From the NCBI GenBank assembly GCA_045576455.1, contig JAZNGM010000010.1, forward strand, positions 1 through 64,000: a stretch of 64,000 nucleotides of DNA, given 5' to 3'. The stretch's first letter is position 1. Every line of letters starts with the position of its first letter. The DNA is from RGIG4034 sp045576455. Its GTDB lineage: Bacteria; Bacillota; Clostridia; Lachnospirales; Lachnospiraceae. A program made the position numbers and the translations under genes. The notes beneath the pieces are model-generated. The model ran no database searches and was not told where the DNA came from. It was given only the letters and a program-made list of their open reading frames with translations. Shown in pieces: positions 13,525-23,236 of the stretch.

Positions 13525-14130
13525 ATGAAGACTATTATTTTTGCAACAGGTAATAAAGATAAAATGAAGGAAATCCGGATGATTATGAAGGATATGCCGA
13601 TAGAACTTTTGTCGATGAAAGAGGCCGGTATTGAGGTTGATGTAGAGGAAAACGGAACGACATTTGAAGAAAATGCATTAATCAAAGCACAGGCAGTAGC
13701 CCTTGCGGCAAAAGATAAGTATGATGCTATAGTGCTTGCAGATGATTCGGGGCTTGAAATAGATTATCTGGATAAGCAACCGGGAATCTATTCTGCACGG
13801 TTTATGGGGGAAGATACGCCGTACTCCGTTAAAAATGCAGAGCTTATCCGTCGTCTTGAAGGCGTGCCGGACGAAGAGCGTACAGCCCGTTTCGTATGTG
13901 CCATAGCTGCAGTGTTCCCTAATGGAACAAATGAGGTGGTAAAGGCAACGATGGAAGGTATTATAGGTTATGAGGAAGAAGGCGGAAATGGCTTTGGTTA
14001 TGATCCGATTTTCATTTTGCCGAAATATGGATGTACAACAGCAACATTAACACCGGAACAAAAGAATGAGGAAAGCCATAGGGGTAAGGCATTACGTCTT
14101 ATGAAGGATATTCTTTCCGATAGACTGTAA
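13525..14130 (+). CDS. rdgB: XTP/dITP diphosphatase (RdgB/HAM1)
   Basis: Removes non-canonical purine nucleotides (ITP, XTP) from the nucleotide pool, yielding monophosphate and pyrophosphate. About 201 residues, normal length. Motifs: FATGNKDKMKEI near the N-terminus, VLADDSGLEID around residue 70, PGIYSARF, and GNGFGYDPIF with SHRGKA near the C-terminus. ATG 13525 is chosen over the TTG at 13522 because of TAGGAGGA 4 bp upstream. In an operon-like row with the amidase and the phosphoesterase. Confidence 0.95.
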   Translation: MKTIIFATGNKDKMKEIRMIMKDMPIELLSMKEAGIEVDVEENGTTFEENALIKAQAVALAAKDKYDAIVLADDSGLEIDYLDKQPGIYSARFMGEDTPYSVKNAELIRRLEGVPDEERTARFVCAIAAVFPNGTNEVVKATMEGIIGYEEEGGNGFGYDPIFILPKYGCTTATLTPEQKNEESHRGKALRLMKDILSDRL

Positions 14131-14161
14131 CGATTTAGTAAATGCAAGAGAGAACGGTAAT

Positions 14162-14641
14162 ATGAGGGTACTGATTATTAGTGATACGCATAGGCAAAAT
14201 AATAACTATTTGAAAGTATTATCACAGGTAGCTCCTGTAGATATGGTTATTCATTGCGGTGATGCAGTTGGAAGTGAATATTTAATTACGGAAGCAGCGG
14301 ATTGTCCGGTGCATATTGTGCTTGGCAACAATGATTTTTTTTCCGATTTACCGAAAGAAATTGAAACGACAATCGGGAAGTATAAAGTTTGGATAACGCA
14401 TGGGCATAATTATTATGTTATGATGGATAATAAACATATAAAGAGAGAAGCAATAGCCAGAAAAGCGGATATTGTTTTTTACGGACATACGCATAAGCCG
14501 GTGGTGGAATGGGATAAAGATATTATAGCCGTTAACCCCGGAAGTCTAAGTTATCCCCGACAGGACGGACATCGTCCAAGCTATATTATGATGGAAATAG
14601 ATAATAAAGGAGAGGCTCATTTTACAATAAATTATCTGTAA
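14162..14641 (+). CDS. YfcE/MJ0936-type metallophosphoesterase
   Basis: 159 residues with the complete dinuclear metal motif set: ISDTHRQ (residues 6-12), IHCGDA, LGNND, THGH and GHTHKP. The domain is the compact calcineurin-like fold of the YfcE/YsnB group; activity is phosphodiesterase-like with an unknown physiological substrate. The placement after rdgB is common in Firmicutes. Last protein gene before the second tRNA cluster. Confidence 0.9.
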   Translation: MRVLIISDTHRQNNNYLKVLSQVAPVDMVIHCGDAVGSEYLITEAADCPVHIVLGNNDFFSDLPKEIETTIGKYKVWITHGHNYYVMMDNKHIKREAIARKADIVFYGHTHKPVVEWDKDIIAVNPGSLSYPRQDGHRPSYIMMEIDNKGEAHFTINYL

Positions 14642-14693
14642 AATGCGAAAAATAGGGCGTTTTGACTGAATTAAAAAAAAGTTAAAAAAGTTG

Positions 14694-14722
14694 TTGACAA
14701 CCTATAACCCTTATTATATAAT
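14694..14722 (+). promoter_or_regulatory. Consensus promoter of the second tRNA cluster
   Basis: TTGACA (14694-14699), 17 bp, TATAAT (14717-14722): a perfect sigma-A consensus, 41 bp before the first tRNA. Confidence 0.9.
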
Positions 14723-14763
14723 TTGACTTGTGTCACGGAAAAGGACACATAAAAGCAGTCTAT

Positions 14764-14838
14764 CGGGGTGTGGCTCAGTTTGGCTAGAGCACCTGGTTTG
14801 GGACCAGGGGGTCGCAGGTTCGAATCCTGTCACCCCGA
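14764..14838 (+). tRNA. tRNA-Pro (TGG)
   Basis: Acceptor CGGGGTG pairs with CACCCCG; anticodon stem CCTGG/CCAGG encloses TTTGGGA, anticodon TGG. Confidence 0.95.
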
Positions 14839-14866
14839 CTCAAGCAACAAATGCTTAGACAGACTT

Positions 14867-14937
14867 GCGGGTGTAGTTCAATGGTAGAACACTAGCCTTC
14901 CAAGCTAGATACGTGGGTTCGATTCCCATCACCCGCT
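14867..14937 (+). tRNA. tRNA-Gly (TCC)
   Basis: Acceptor GCGGGTG pairs with CACCCGC; anticodon loop CTTCCAA gives TCC. Confidence 0.95.
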
Positions 14938-14950
14938 CTTTGATAAATAT

Positions 14951-15024
<74 letters not shown>

Positions 15025-15074
15025 TTTCACTTAACTTTTGGTGATAAGATGGAGCGTAGATTAGCGCCCAATAT

Positions 15075-15149
15075 GGTGGATATGGCGCAGTTGGTTAGCG
15101 CGCCAGATTGTGGCTCTGGAGGCCGAGGGTTCGAATCCCTCTATCCACC
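15075..15149 (+). tRNA. tRNA-His (GTG)
   Basis: Eight-pair acceptor GGTGGATA/TATCCACC, including the G-1:C73 pair specific to tRNA-His; anticodon loop TTGTGGC gives GTG. Confidence 0.95.
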
Positions 15150-15178
15150 CGCTGGTATTTCTTACGAGATACTAACAC

Positions 15179-15250
15179 AGGGCTATCGCCAAGCGGTAAG
15201 GCACAGGATTTTGATTCCTGCATTCGCAAGTTCGAATCTTGCTAGCCCTG
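15179..15250 (+). tRNA. tRNA-Gln (TTG)
   Basis: Acceptor AGGGCTA pairs with TAGCCCT; anticodon loop TTTTGAT gives TTG. Confidence 0.95.
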
Positions 15251-15285
15251 CTAGCTGTAGATGATAACAGCGAATAATAAAATAT

Positions 15286-15358
15286 GGGATACTAGCTCAG
15301 TTGGTAGAGCACTTGACTTTTAATCAAGTTGTCGGGGGTTCGAATCCCCCGTGTCTCA
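15286..15358 (+). tRNA. tRNA-Lys (TTT)
   Basis: Acceptor GGGATAC pairs with GTGTCTC (two G-T pairs); anticodon loop CTTTTAA gives TTT. Confidence 0.95.
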
Positions 15359-15361
15359 TTC

Positions 15362-15394
15362 AAAGCTTCCAAGGTGACTTGGAAGCTTTTTTTC
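15362..15394 (+). terminator. Terminator of the second tRNA cluster
   Basis: Stem AAGCTTCCAAG and CTTGGAAGCTT, loop GTGA, then a long T run. Confidence 0.9.
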
Positions 15395-15491
15395 GTCATT
15401 TTTTTAGATGAATACGATGTAATAGTGGCTATTTATATGCTTTTTGTATATAATCAATTCAATATGATACATAAGATACGGAGGAATGGGT

Positions 15492-18400
15492 ATGAAGAAA
15501 CATAAGAAACTATGTATATGGTCAATGGTATCGGCATTGCTTTTGATAATTGCCATTGTTACCTGCGTGGTATTTGACCGTACGCATAGTGTGAAGGATG
15601 TTGAACCGGTGTTTAACGATATGACGGCAAATGGTAAGAATGAGCAAAACAATACTAATGCCGGTGAAGGTCAGGGAAATACAGATGGCAGTGATGCAGA
15701 TGCCGGTAAGGAGGATGGTTCCGGTGGTTCTGTGAGTGGTGGTAGTAAGACAGAAGCAGAGATGATTTCAATTGATGATTCCACACTCTCGGATGAAAGC
15801 TCATTTGGAACTTATTCTGCAGCACTTAATGATAAAGTAATATTATTTGATGATGAAGAAACTAAAACGATATACAAAGCCATTCAGACGATTGAAACAA
15901 AGACGACGGGTGTATTTGTAACAGTAGCGGATAATACGGGCTTGTCGCGTTTGGGCAAGGGCGATGTATGTATTTTGGAGGATTATGGTGATTCTCCATT
16001 TAAGGGAACTTATTTCGGAAAAGTAAAAAATATAGAAAAAGAGAACGGAATTACAACGTATACTTTTGACAATCCTACGTTTGATGAAGTTTTTGATCAA
16101 TTGAAGTTAGATGTTGACGGCATCGGAAGAAATGGAGATATTGGTGACGTCATGCTTATGGAAGGTGTTACGGTTGAATTCGTAGATAGTGTTAGTCTGG
16201 AAGCTTTTAATTCTGACAGTGTTACGGAAATGTATGCCAAGGAGCAGGATTCTTCTGAGCCTACAATAGAAGCAGCCTCTCTTTCTGTAACAGACTCGTT
16301 TGATGTGGCAGATGATGCGTTGGATGTAGAAATGGAAATTCCGGAAGGCCAAGGTAAAGGTAGAGGGGTTGTATTTAAGTTTAGCATTGATCTGTTAAAA
16401 GCATTGGGAATTGGTGATGACAACGATGCTAACAGTAACAACAATAACAATAATAACAATAATAACAATAATAACAACAATAATGATGATGACGACGCAG
16501 ATGACCGTGAAGTTTCCTATCAGGAAGCCTTTGGGATAAAAGTATACAGAATGGATACGATTCATACCTTGGAAGATGGGGAGTATACAATTGAAGGCAC
16601 TATTTACCATACTGCAACTTGTGCACAGGCACAAGAACAGGATTTGGGGAATGGAAAGAGAACTTCTAAAGTCAACTCAACATTAGGTGACGAGTGGAAG
16701 GCAGGACATAAACCTTGCGTACTGTGTAAACCACAGGTAGTAAGTTCGGATGATTCCATTGACGGATCATCCAAATGGGAAACCAGTTTTAAATTAGAGG
16801 GTAAAGCAGGGGTTGAGAATCTTTATTTTACCGGTGACCTTGATTATGATATCAAGAGAGTTAACTTATTAGAAAATTTATATCTTGAAGCCGGTGGTAA
16901 GATAGTAACAGAAGCTAATCTTTTGGTAGGCGGAGAATATACTTTAGGCGGTAATACTACCGGAATCACTTTACCTAACGGATGGGGAAAACTGGAAGGA
17001 TTGGATGAAAAATTATATCCGATTGCATGCTTACAGTATGACGGTAAATTAACACCGGCAGTTTTAGCAGGAAGTAATGTGGCATTAAGACAGATTAACA
17101 GTGATATGCCGCTTAGTATAACACTGTTATTCTATATTGATGTCAAGGGTAACTTGACTATTCAGGCAACTGCCGGGTTCAAGTACGAACAGGAATTTAA
17201 GTATACCAATACCATAGTAAAAGATGGTAAGTGGTTATGGGCTGATGAACTTCAGACGGAGACCGCAAAGGAAATTTCTTTTGATGTTTCTATGGAATAT
17301 GATTATGATGCCCACATAGGAGCTTCTGTAGGCTTTTATGTTTTTAATATGAACGTTGCCGAAATTGCAGTAATAAAGATTGGGTGTGAAGGCGAAGGAA
17401 CTGCGGCAATGTCCTATGCAGTACAGTTTGACGGTCCGCTTTCCGGTAATATTGCCAATAATATAGATAACAATCCGGATAATGATGTGGCAATACCGGA
17501 GCAAAGCAGGCCGACACAAAAATTTGAAACGGAATTTGAATTCTATAACAGGATATATATTAAGCTTATAGAATTGAATATCAGACTAAGTGTACAGATT
17601 GACTTGTTTGGCATAATAGATTTTTCGCCAAGCTTTGAAAAGGATGCCTGCTTTATTGACTGGACCCTGCTTGAATGGGGGAATAAGGAAGAAACGGATT
17701 ATGACGAAGGAGAACAACGTTATGATGTAGCGATTGCCAGAGACGATGAAGCTATTTATTATATAGATGCTAATCATGCTTTGACGAGTGAAACAACGGA
17801 TATGAACAGAATGGTGCTGATGGAAAATGTTTCTTACATATGTGCCATGGATGATAAGTATGTATATGTAATAGCGGAAAATGAAATAACCGGGCAGGAT
17901 TGCATGTACAGAGTTGATAAAAAAAGAGGTGGCGGACGTCAGATTGAAGAAGATATATGCCGTGTATTTGATATGGATGAAAAATATATCTATTATACGA
18001 CCAATTTTGACAAGACCATGCTGAAACGCATTGACAGAAATGATTTGAAATCACACTATTTTGCGGATTTCAGCAGAGAAGTGCGTTGTGCAAGATTCTA
18101 TGGAGACAGAATCTTTGTCGCAGAGTATGAGCCTAATAATTTGTGGTTTGAATTACGTCATTTTTATTGGTTGGATGAAGAAGGCAATGTCGATGAAGAT
18201 TTAGGATTGGATGTGGACTATGAGGATGGCATACTTGTTAAACGTGATGCGTATTCTTACAGAACACTTCCGATGTCACAAGATTCCTTTGGACAGGTCG
18301 TTGGCTATATTGCCGTTGTAATTGATGGTGAGTATCAAGCGTTAAGGGCTGATGGATTCTACATAAAAGACGATGGACTTTACGGATTAAGAAAACCGGA

Positions 18401-18731
18401 GTTGCTTACGGATGATTTGCCGGTATTCTTTAAATTTGATTTGTCGACCGGTGAGCAGATAGACTTGATGGAAATGGAAAAAGTTGACACTTATTATACT
18501 TTGTATGGGGCTGATGACGGACATTGGTACTATATGGAGCAAAAAGATAATGAAATACTTATCAGAAGAACGGATTCTTCTTTTACTGAAAAGAAAACAA
18601 TGGGTACAATCGATGCTGAAAAATATGGAATATCATTACGTGGCTGTGAAGTTAAATATTTACAGGACGCGATATATTTTTATCATGTAGATGGTAACCG
18701 TGTAAGAGTCATATACCGGCTGGATATATAG
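15492..18731 (+). CDS. Large membrane-anchored extracytoplasmic protein, unknown function
   Basis: About 1079 residues. A single N-terminal helix (IWSMVSALLLIIAIVTCVVF) is followed by a Gly/Asp/Asn/Ser-rich linker, a region of about 220 residues, a run of 16 Asn plus 4 Asp (DNA 16437-16496), and a segment with YHTATC...AGHKPCVLCKP that resembles the small YH-x-C/PC-x2-C-x-P zinc-binding motif found at nuclease C-termini. A large beta-rich part follows (residues about 450-740), then DUF5050-like repeats (AIYYID, KYVYVIA, KYIYYTT), suggesting a beta-propeller. ATG 15492 has the better spacing from GGAGGA. First of three adjacent envelope genes. Confidence 0.75.
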   Translation: MKKHKKLCIWSMVSALLLIIAIVTCVVFDRTHSVKDVEPVFNDMTANGKNEQNNTNAGEGQGNTDGSDADAGKEDGSGGSVSGGSKTEAEMISIDDSTLSDESSFGTYSAALNDKVILFDDEETKTIYKAIQTIETKTTGVFVTVADNTGLSRLGKGDVCILEDYGDSPFKGTYFGKVKNIEKENGITTYTFDNPTFDEVFDQLKLDVDGIGRNGDIGDVMLMEGVTVEFVDSVSLEAFNSDSVTEMYAKEQDSSEPTIEAASLSVTDSFDVADDALDVEMEIPEGQGKGRGVVFKFSIDLLKALGIGDDNDANSNNNNNNNNNNNNNNNNDDDDADDREVSYQEAFGIKVYRMDTIHTLEDGEYTIEGTIYHTATCAQAQEQDLGNGKRTSKVNSTLGDEWKAGHKPCVLCKPQVVSSDDSIDGSSKWETSFKLEGKAGVENLYFTGDLDYDIKRVNLLENLYLEAGGKIVTEANLLVGGEYTLGGNTTGITLPNGWGKLEGLDEKLYPIACLQYDGKLTPAVLAGSNVALRQINSDMPLSITLLFYIDVKGNLTIQATAGFKYEQEFKYTNTIVKDGKWLWADELQTETAKEISFDVSMEYDYDAHIGASVGFYVFNMNVAEIAVIKIGCEGEGTAAMSYAVQFDGPLSGNIANNIDNNPDNDVAIPEQSRPTQKFETEFEFYNRIYIKLIELNIRLSVQIDLFGIIDFSPSFEKDACFIDWTLLEWGNKEETDYDEGEQRYDVAIARDDEAIYYIDANHALTSETTDMNRMVLMENVSYICAMDDKYVYVIAENEITGQDCMYRVDKKRGGGRQIEEDICRVFDMDEKYIYYTTNFDKTMLKRIDRNDLKSHYFADFSREVRCARFYGDRIFVAEYEPNNLWFELRHFYWLDEEGNVDEDLGLDVDYEDGILVKRDAYSYRTLPMSQDSFGQVVGYIAVVIDGEYQALRADGFYIKDDGLYGLRKPELLTDDLPVFFKFDLSTGEQIDLMEMEKVDTYYTLYGADDGHWYYMEQKDNEILIRRTDSSFTEKKTMGTIDAEKYGISLRGCEVKYLQDAIYFYHVDGNRVRVIYRLDI
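16437..16496 (+). repeat. AAY trinucleotide run coding for 16 Asn, then 4 Asp codons
   Basis: Sixteen consecutive AAC/AAT codons followed by GAT GAT GAC GAC; a coding microsatellite inside the 1079-residue protein. The antisense poly-Leu frame is an artefact. Confidence 0.95.
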
Positions 18732-18741
18732 GAGGAGAATA

Positions 18742-20415
18742 ATGAAAAAGCTTAATAAGATAAATATTTTCTTTGTTCTCGGATGTATGTTTTTAGTGCT
18801 GTTCTTATTCATAGGTACAGAAGTGACAGCATATGCTAAGGATCATGCTTTTTCGGGAAAGAGGGAAATTACCTATAGGATTCAGGCATCAGATTTAAAG
18901 TATTATTGCAACAACGGCAGGGAAGGCTTTGAATTCATACTGCGTAAAGACCTTCCGGACAATATGTCATATACCATCTCATCGGAAGATAGGGAGCTTG
19001 TATTAAAGGTATGTATCGGATTTGATAGTTTTGATGAATACTTTGAAACAATGCAAACTATTGCAGGAGAAGATGTTAGCATTATATATAAAGAAGGTGC
19101 AGACCTTACTTTGATAGAGTCGTTTGAAAGTGAGATGATGACGGAATATTTAAACAACCTGTTTGATTCCAAGGGATTATTCATCGAAAAGAAGTTTGAC
19201 TTTCTCGCAACGTACGAAGGGACGAAATTGCTGCTAAATGATGCGGAATATATCTGTGATGACAAAGTATATATATCCGGTCATTCTAAGGCAGGTATTA
19301 TTTACAGTGACTTAGACATACGCCTTGAAAGAGTAAAAGAGGGCGTTGAAGCGACCGTATATGCTTTTGTACGTCTGCGTGATAATGAAGAAGATGCGCT
19401 GGGGGAATATATTTATTTCCTTAAAAAGAATGAAAATATAACCTTAAGCGATGACAGTGATACGGAATATGATATTGATTTTACTGTATCAGGCGAGGAT
19501 ATTGACAGTGTTCTCAATACCATTGCCGATTACCTTGGCATCTATATAGATATAAGAAGAACGTATGAAGATGCCGGTATGGGCGTAATCAATGTTACGG
19601 AAGAAATCGAATTTATCAAAGACTACGTATTCAATGAAGATACGGATTTATCCTATGAAAGTAATCTGATAGGTATGCACAGGAATCTAACCTCAGACAA
19701 TGAGGAAATTGAAATTTCAGATTACGAATTGTGTGCGGATGATGATTTTTTAATAAGGTATACTTATGAGAAAGACAGCGTTATTGACGATGTCCTGATT
19801 GATACGGAAGTTGTTGACAAGTGGGGAAGAATCAAGAGAACCATTACATATCGTTTATCTTTTGCTACGGCTGAAATCTATCATGATAAGGTAGTAAATC
19901 TGATTCAAGGCAAACTTGCTAAAGGAATGACGTGTGAAATATATGATGATGATGAATATCGTAATTATGTCATTTCTGTTGTCTCAGATAAAGACGAAGT
20001 GATTTCAGAATTTACCAAAGCGTTTACGGGAATGAAAAGCAGTTTTGTTTCGGTTGACGGAGCCTTTCTTGTTGGTAAAAACAGTTTTTACGATACGATT
20101 AGAATGGATAAAGATTTCTTTGGCATGGGTGAAGTTAATAATGTAACGGTTACCTATACAAAAGACGGAAAGGTAAAAACAGTAGATAGTACCGGTATTA
20201 AAGACAAATATGTTGATTTGAGTTTTAATTATGGTGTATTGATGAATCGTGAATTAATGCTTCTCGCAATTATAGGGGTAGGCATTATTATTGTAACAGT
20301 GTACATACTTATTTTCGTGGGCTTCCTTAAGAAGAAATTCAAGAAAAAAACCGTACCGGCTGTAGAAGACGTGAGAACGGAGGAGGTAAACAGTGATGAA
20401 AAAACGGAAAATTAG
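18742..20415 (+). CDS. Membrane-anchored extracytoplasmic protein, unknown function
   Basis: 557 residues. Signal-like N-terminus (INIFFVLGCMFLVLFLFIG, then TAYAKD), a long acidic extracytoplasmic region with repeated alpha/beta segments (LNTIADYLGIYIDI, FTKAFTGMKSSF), and a C-terminal transmembrane helix (residues about 508-530, LLAIIGVGIIIVTVYILIFVG) followed by a basic-then-acidic cytoplasmic tail. Starts 10 bp after the previous gene with GGAGGAG. The next gene begins inside its last codons, so the three are one operon. Family not recognised. Confidence 0.75.
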   Translation: MKKLNKINIFFVLGCMFLVLFLFIGTEVTAYAKDHAFSGKREITYRIQASDLKYYCNNGREGFEFILRKDLPDNMSYTISSEDRELVLKVCIGFDSFDEYFETMQTIAGEDVSIIYKEGADLTLIESFESEMMTEYLNNLFDSKGLFIEKKFDFLATYEGTKLLLNDAEYICDDKVYISGHSKAGIIYSDLDIRLERVKEGVEATVYAFVRLRDNEEDALGEYIYFLKKNENITLSDDSDTEYDIDFTVSGEDIDSVLNTIADYLGIYIDIRRTYEDAGMGVINVTEEIEFIKDYVFNEDTDLSYESNLIGMHRNLTSDNEEIEISDYELCADDDFLIRYTYEKDSVIDDVLIDTEVVDKWGRIKRTITYRLSFATAEIYHDKVVNLIQGKLAKGMTCEIYDDDEYRNYVISVVSDKDEVISEFTKAFTGMKSSFVSVDGAFLVGKNSFYDTIRMDKDFFGMGEVNNVTVTYTKDGKVKTVDSTGIKDKYVDLSFNYGVLMNRELMLLAIIGVGIIIVTVYILIFVGFLKKKFKKKTVPAVEDVRTEEVNSDEKTEN

Positions 20416-21307
20416 CATGCTGATATTAATGATTGCAGCTGTTGCATTGTTTACTGCCTGCGGTAAAAAAGAAGTACATTCTTATGCAGAAAGTTATAAC
20501 AGGGAAGCTTTTAAAGATTATGATGATTATATAAAGCTTTTGAAAAAAAGTAAGGTAAAAGCTGAAAATACCGTATATAAGTTATATGCGTGCGATGTCT
20601 TGGAAATTGTTGGAGAATATGCTCTGGAAGAGGAAGATTTTTCTCAAGAAATATTGGATGAGATTGCAGCACTGGAATTTAATGCGGTTATTGTTACGGG
20701 TGAGAATATCAGATATTTTCCTGTTTTTGCCGATAAGAAATTTGCCTTGTATATAGATGAAAGTGTGTTATGTATAGAGGAAGCAGTCTTTTCACAGAAT
20801 GAAAACATAACTTCCCTTCATCTTATAGGGAATGAAATGGAAATAAACGATGATGCATTTTCACAGTGCAAAAATCTTAAGAGCGTTAAAATGGAAGGTA
20901 CCTTTACCTATGTTGGAGAGAACATGTTTTCAGATTGCATTAATCTGAAAGAGGCAGATATTTTGGCAAGCATTGAAGAATTGGATGAGGAATGTTTTTT
21001 GGGATGTATACGTTTGGAACAGGTAACTCTTCCGGAAACACTGCAGGAAATTCCGTATAGGATGTTTTATAATTGCATCGCATTGCCAAGCATTGATTTA
21101 CCGGATTCGGTTACTTGTTTGGAGAGTGACGCTTTTATGTATTGTTGCTCCCTTACAGAGATTGTACTTCCAAGAAGTGTGGATACGCTATCGGGCGATG
21201 TGTTCTCGGGTTGTCTGATGCTTGAAAAGGTAAAGCTTGATGCAACGCTTACAGAGTATGTGGAAGATGAATATTTTGATGAGCAGATTGTTGTTGAATA
21301 TTACTAA
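20396..21307 (+). CDS. Lipoprotein with BspA-like (LRR_5) leucine-rich repeats
   Basis: 303 residues. Lipoprotein signal with lipobox FTAC around residue 20. From residue about 130 there are several 23-residue BspA-type repeats (AFSQCKNLKSVKM, MFSDCINLKEADI, CFLGCIRLEQVTLP, MFYNCIALPSIDLP, AFMYCCSLTEIVLP). Such repeats mediate surface interactions. GGAGGAGG lies before ATG 20396, which overlaps the previous gene by 20 bp; the in-frame GTG at 20393 is the alternative start. Confidence 0.82.
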   Translation: MKKRKISMLILMIAAVALFTACGKKEVHSYAESYNREAFKDYDDYIKLLKKSKVKAENTVYKLYACDVLEIVGEYALEEEDFSQEILDEIAALEFNAVIVTGENIRYFPVFADKKFALYIDESVLCIEEAVFSQNENITSLHLIGNEMEINDDAFSQCKNLKSVKMEGTFTYVGENMFSDCINLKEADILASIEELDEECFLGCIRLEQVTLPETLQEIPYRMFYNCIALPSIDLPDSVTCLESDAFMYCCSLTEIVLPRSVDTLSGDVFSGCLMLEKVKLDATLTEYVEDEYFDEQIVVEYY

Positions 21308-21445
21308 AATGATGAAAACTGGTTGGGATTTTTCCAATCAGTTTTTTTCTTGTGCCTCTAAAAAGAGTGTGCTACAATGTATCGGTATGTTAAAAATAGT
21401 AGAATATGATAAGGTAAATGTTTGGAAAGAGGTAATAAAGAATTT

Positions 21446-22825
21446 ATGGAAGAAAAAAATGTGAAAGCCCCACAAGAAAATAAAATGGGTACAATGCCGA
21501 TAGTTAAACTGTTAATAACGATGTCATTGCCGATGATGATATCCATGCTTGTTCTTTCTTTATATAATATAGTGGATAGTATGTTTGTTGCACAGATATC
21601 AGAAGATGCACTTACGGCAGTAAGTCTTGCCTTTCCGCTTCAATCACTGATGATAGCGGTGGGAGCCGGAACCGGTGTAGGTATAAACGCCTTGTTATCC
21701 CGCGCACTTGGGGCAAAACAGTTTGACAGGGTAAATAAGATTGCAGAAAACGGTGTTTTTCTTGCAATACTGTCTTCAGTAGTCTTTTGCGTAGTAGGAT
21801 TTTTGGCTACACGTCCTTTTTATGAAGTACAGACAAATAATGCGGATATTATTAATTACGGTACACAGTATCTTGAAATAGTTTCTGTTTTTTCATTTGG
21901 TTGTTTTATCCAGATGGTATTTGAAAGGTTGTTACAGGCAACCGGAAAGACCTTTTTATCTATGATTACGCAGGGAACCGGTGCTATTATAAATATTATT
22001 CTTGATCCGATATTTATTTTCGGATGGTTTGGTGTGCCGGCATTTGGTGTAAGAGGCGCGGCTATAGCTACGGTTATTGGACAGATTGTAGCGGCAATAC
22101 TGGCTATTATTTTAAATACTAAATGTAATAAAGAGATACATATAAATGTAAAGAAATTCAGGCCGCAGGGAGCTGTTATCAAGGATATTTATAAAGTAGG
22201 TGTTCCTTCAATCTTTATGCAGGCCATTGGTTCAGTAATGACTTTTGGTATGAACCAGATTTTGATAAGCTTTACTAAAACAGCCACGACCGTATTCGGC
22301 GTTTACTTTAAGATTCAAAGCTTCATTTTTATGCCGATATTCGGAATGAACAGTGGCGTAGTTCCTGTTATTGCATATAATTATGGCGCACAGAAGAGAA
22401 GCCGTCTTATCAATGCGGCTAAGTTTGCGGTGATTTTTGCAGTAAGCATGATGTTAATCGGATTTTTGGTGTTCCAGTTTATGCCTGAACGGTTGCTTGA
22501 TTTGTTTAAACCGACACAGGATATGATTGATCTCGGTATTCCGGCATTCCGTATCATAAGTATACACTTTTTACTTGCCGGTTTCTGTATTATTATGGGA
22601 ACGGTATTCCAGGCACTTGGAAAAGCTACATACAGCCTGGTGGTGTCTCTTGCAAGACAGCTTGTTGTATTGTTGCCGGCAGCATACTTTTTGTCGCTTA
22701 CCAATAATGTAAATGCAGTATGGTGGGCATTCCCAATTGCAGAGATTGCATCATTTGTAATATCCGCGATTTTCTTTATCCGTATATATAATAAGATTAT
22801 CAAGAAAATACCGGATAACGCATAA
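21446..22825 (+). CDS. MATE family efflux transporter
   Basis: About 459 residues with twelve predicted hydrophobic segments in two homologous halves. N-terminal MATE features: LLITMSLPMMISMLVLSLYNIVDS (in outline, first helix), LTAVSLAFPLQ and GAGTGVGINALLSRALGA. It exports drugs or metabolites in exchange for Na+ or H+; the substrate is unknown. ATG 21446 is chosen over the TTG at 21422; the only purine-rich site (AGAGGT) is 12 bp upstream, so the start is not certain. Monocistronic by spacing. Confidence 0.92.
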   Translation: MEEKNVKAPQENKMGTMPIVKLLITMSLPMMISMLVLSLYNIVDSMFVAQISEDALTAVSLAFPLQSLMIAVGAGTGVGINALLSRALGAKQFDRVNKIAENGVFLAILSSVVFCVVGFLATRPFYEVQTNNADIINYGTQYLEIVSVFSFGCFIQMVFERLLQATGKTFLSMITQGTGAIINIILDPIFIFGWFGVPAFGVRGAAIATVIGQIVAAILAIILNTKCNKEIHINVKKFRPQGAVIKDIYKVGVPSIFMQAIGSVMTFGMNQILISFTKTATTVFGVYFKIQSFIFMPIFGMNSGVVPVIAYNYGAQKRSRLINAAKFAVIFAVSMMLIGFLVFQFMPERLLDLFKPTQDMIDLGIPAFRIISIHFLLAGFCIIMGTVFQALGKATYSLVVSLARQLVVLLPAAYFLSLTNNVNAVWWAFPIAEIASFVISAIFFIRIYNKIIKKIPDNA

Positions 22826-22887
22826 GGAAAAACGAAAGAAAAGTACTTGAAATATGGTTGACTTTTTAGGAAAATAAAGGTAACATT

Positions 22888-22908
22888 GCATAGGAGAATT
22901 TCCTATGC
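22888..22908 (+). other. Perfect hairpin before tRNA-Leu
   Basis: GCATAGGA (22888-22895) and TCCTATGC (22901-22908) enclose GAATT, ending 4 bp before the tRNA. Possibly a processing signal; no T run follows. Confidence 0.4.
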
Positions 22909-22912
22909 ATAT

Positions 22913-22992
22913 GCGGGTGTGGCGGAATTGGCAGACGCGCCAGATTTAGGTTCTGGTGGGAGACCGTGCAGGTTCAAGTCCTGTCACCCGTA
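22913..22992 (+). tRNA. tRNA-Leu (TAG)
   Basis: Class II tRNA; acceptor GCGGGTG with CACCCGT; anticodon stem CCAGA/TCTGG encloses TTTAGGT, anticodon TAG; variable arm GTGGGAGACCGT. Confidence 0.93.
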
Positions 22993-23018
22993 CTAAAAAA
23001 GTGAGTAATACATTTTGT

Positions 23019-23156
23019 TAAGAGGGAGTAGTAAAGTGTGTAATCAACATACCCCGGCTTGTACCGTGGTTGCACACCTTTCAATAAGAAAAATTGCGAA
23101 AGCATTTTTTTGAAAGCACAAGACTTTTAGCACTTAGGTGCTGAGAGTCTTTTTTA
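23019..23156 (+). promoter_or_regulatory. yybP-ykoY (Mn2+) type riboswitch
   Basis: The 5' part carries GAGGGAGTAGTAAAG and ATCAACATACC, and the 3' part has CAAGAC...GCACTTAGGTGCTGAGAGTC, matching the conserved elements of the yybP-ykoY motif known to bind Mn2+. The 3' stem is also an intrinsic terminator (23120-23156), implying transcriptional control of the exchanger gene 81 bp downstream. Judged by motif, not by covariance model. Confidence 0.72.
23120..23156 (+). terminator. Terminator in the riboswitch expression platform
   Basis: AAGACT..AGCAC (23120-23133) pairs with GTGCT..AGTCTT (23138-23152), followed by TTTTA. Confidence 0.7.
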
Positions 23157-23236
23157 TTTATTTAATAATGAAAAAGCAAGTACATAGACCATATAAAAAT
23201 GGAAAACATATGAAATAACAATATTAGGAGGAAAAA

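Noticed and set aside
16097..16480. Minus-strand ORF beginning with poly-Leu
   Set aside because: Shadow of the Asn-coding microsatellite in the plus-strand gene.
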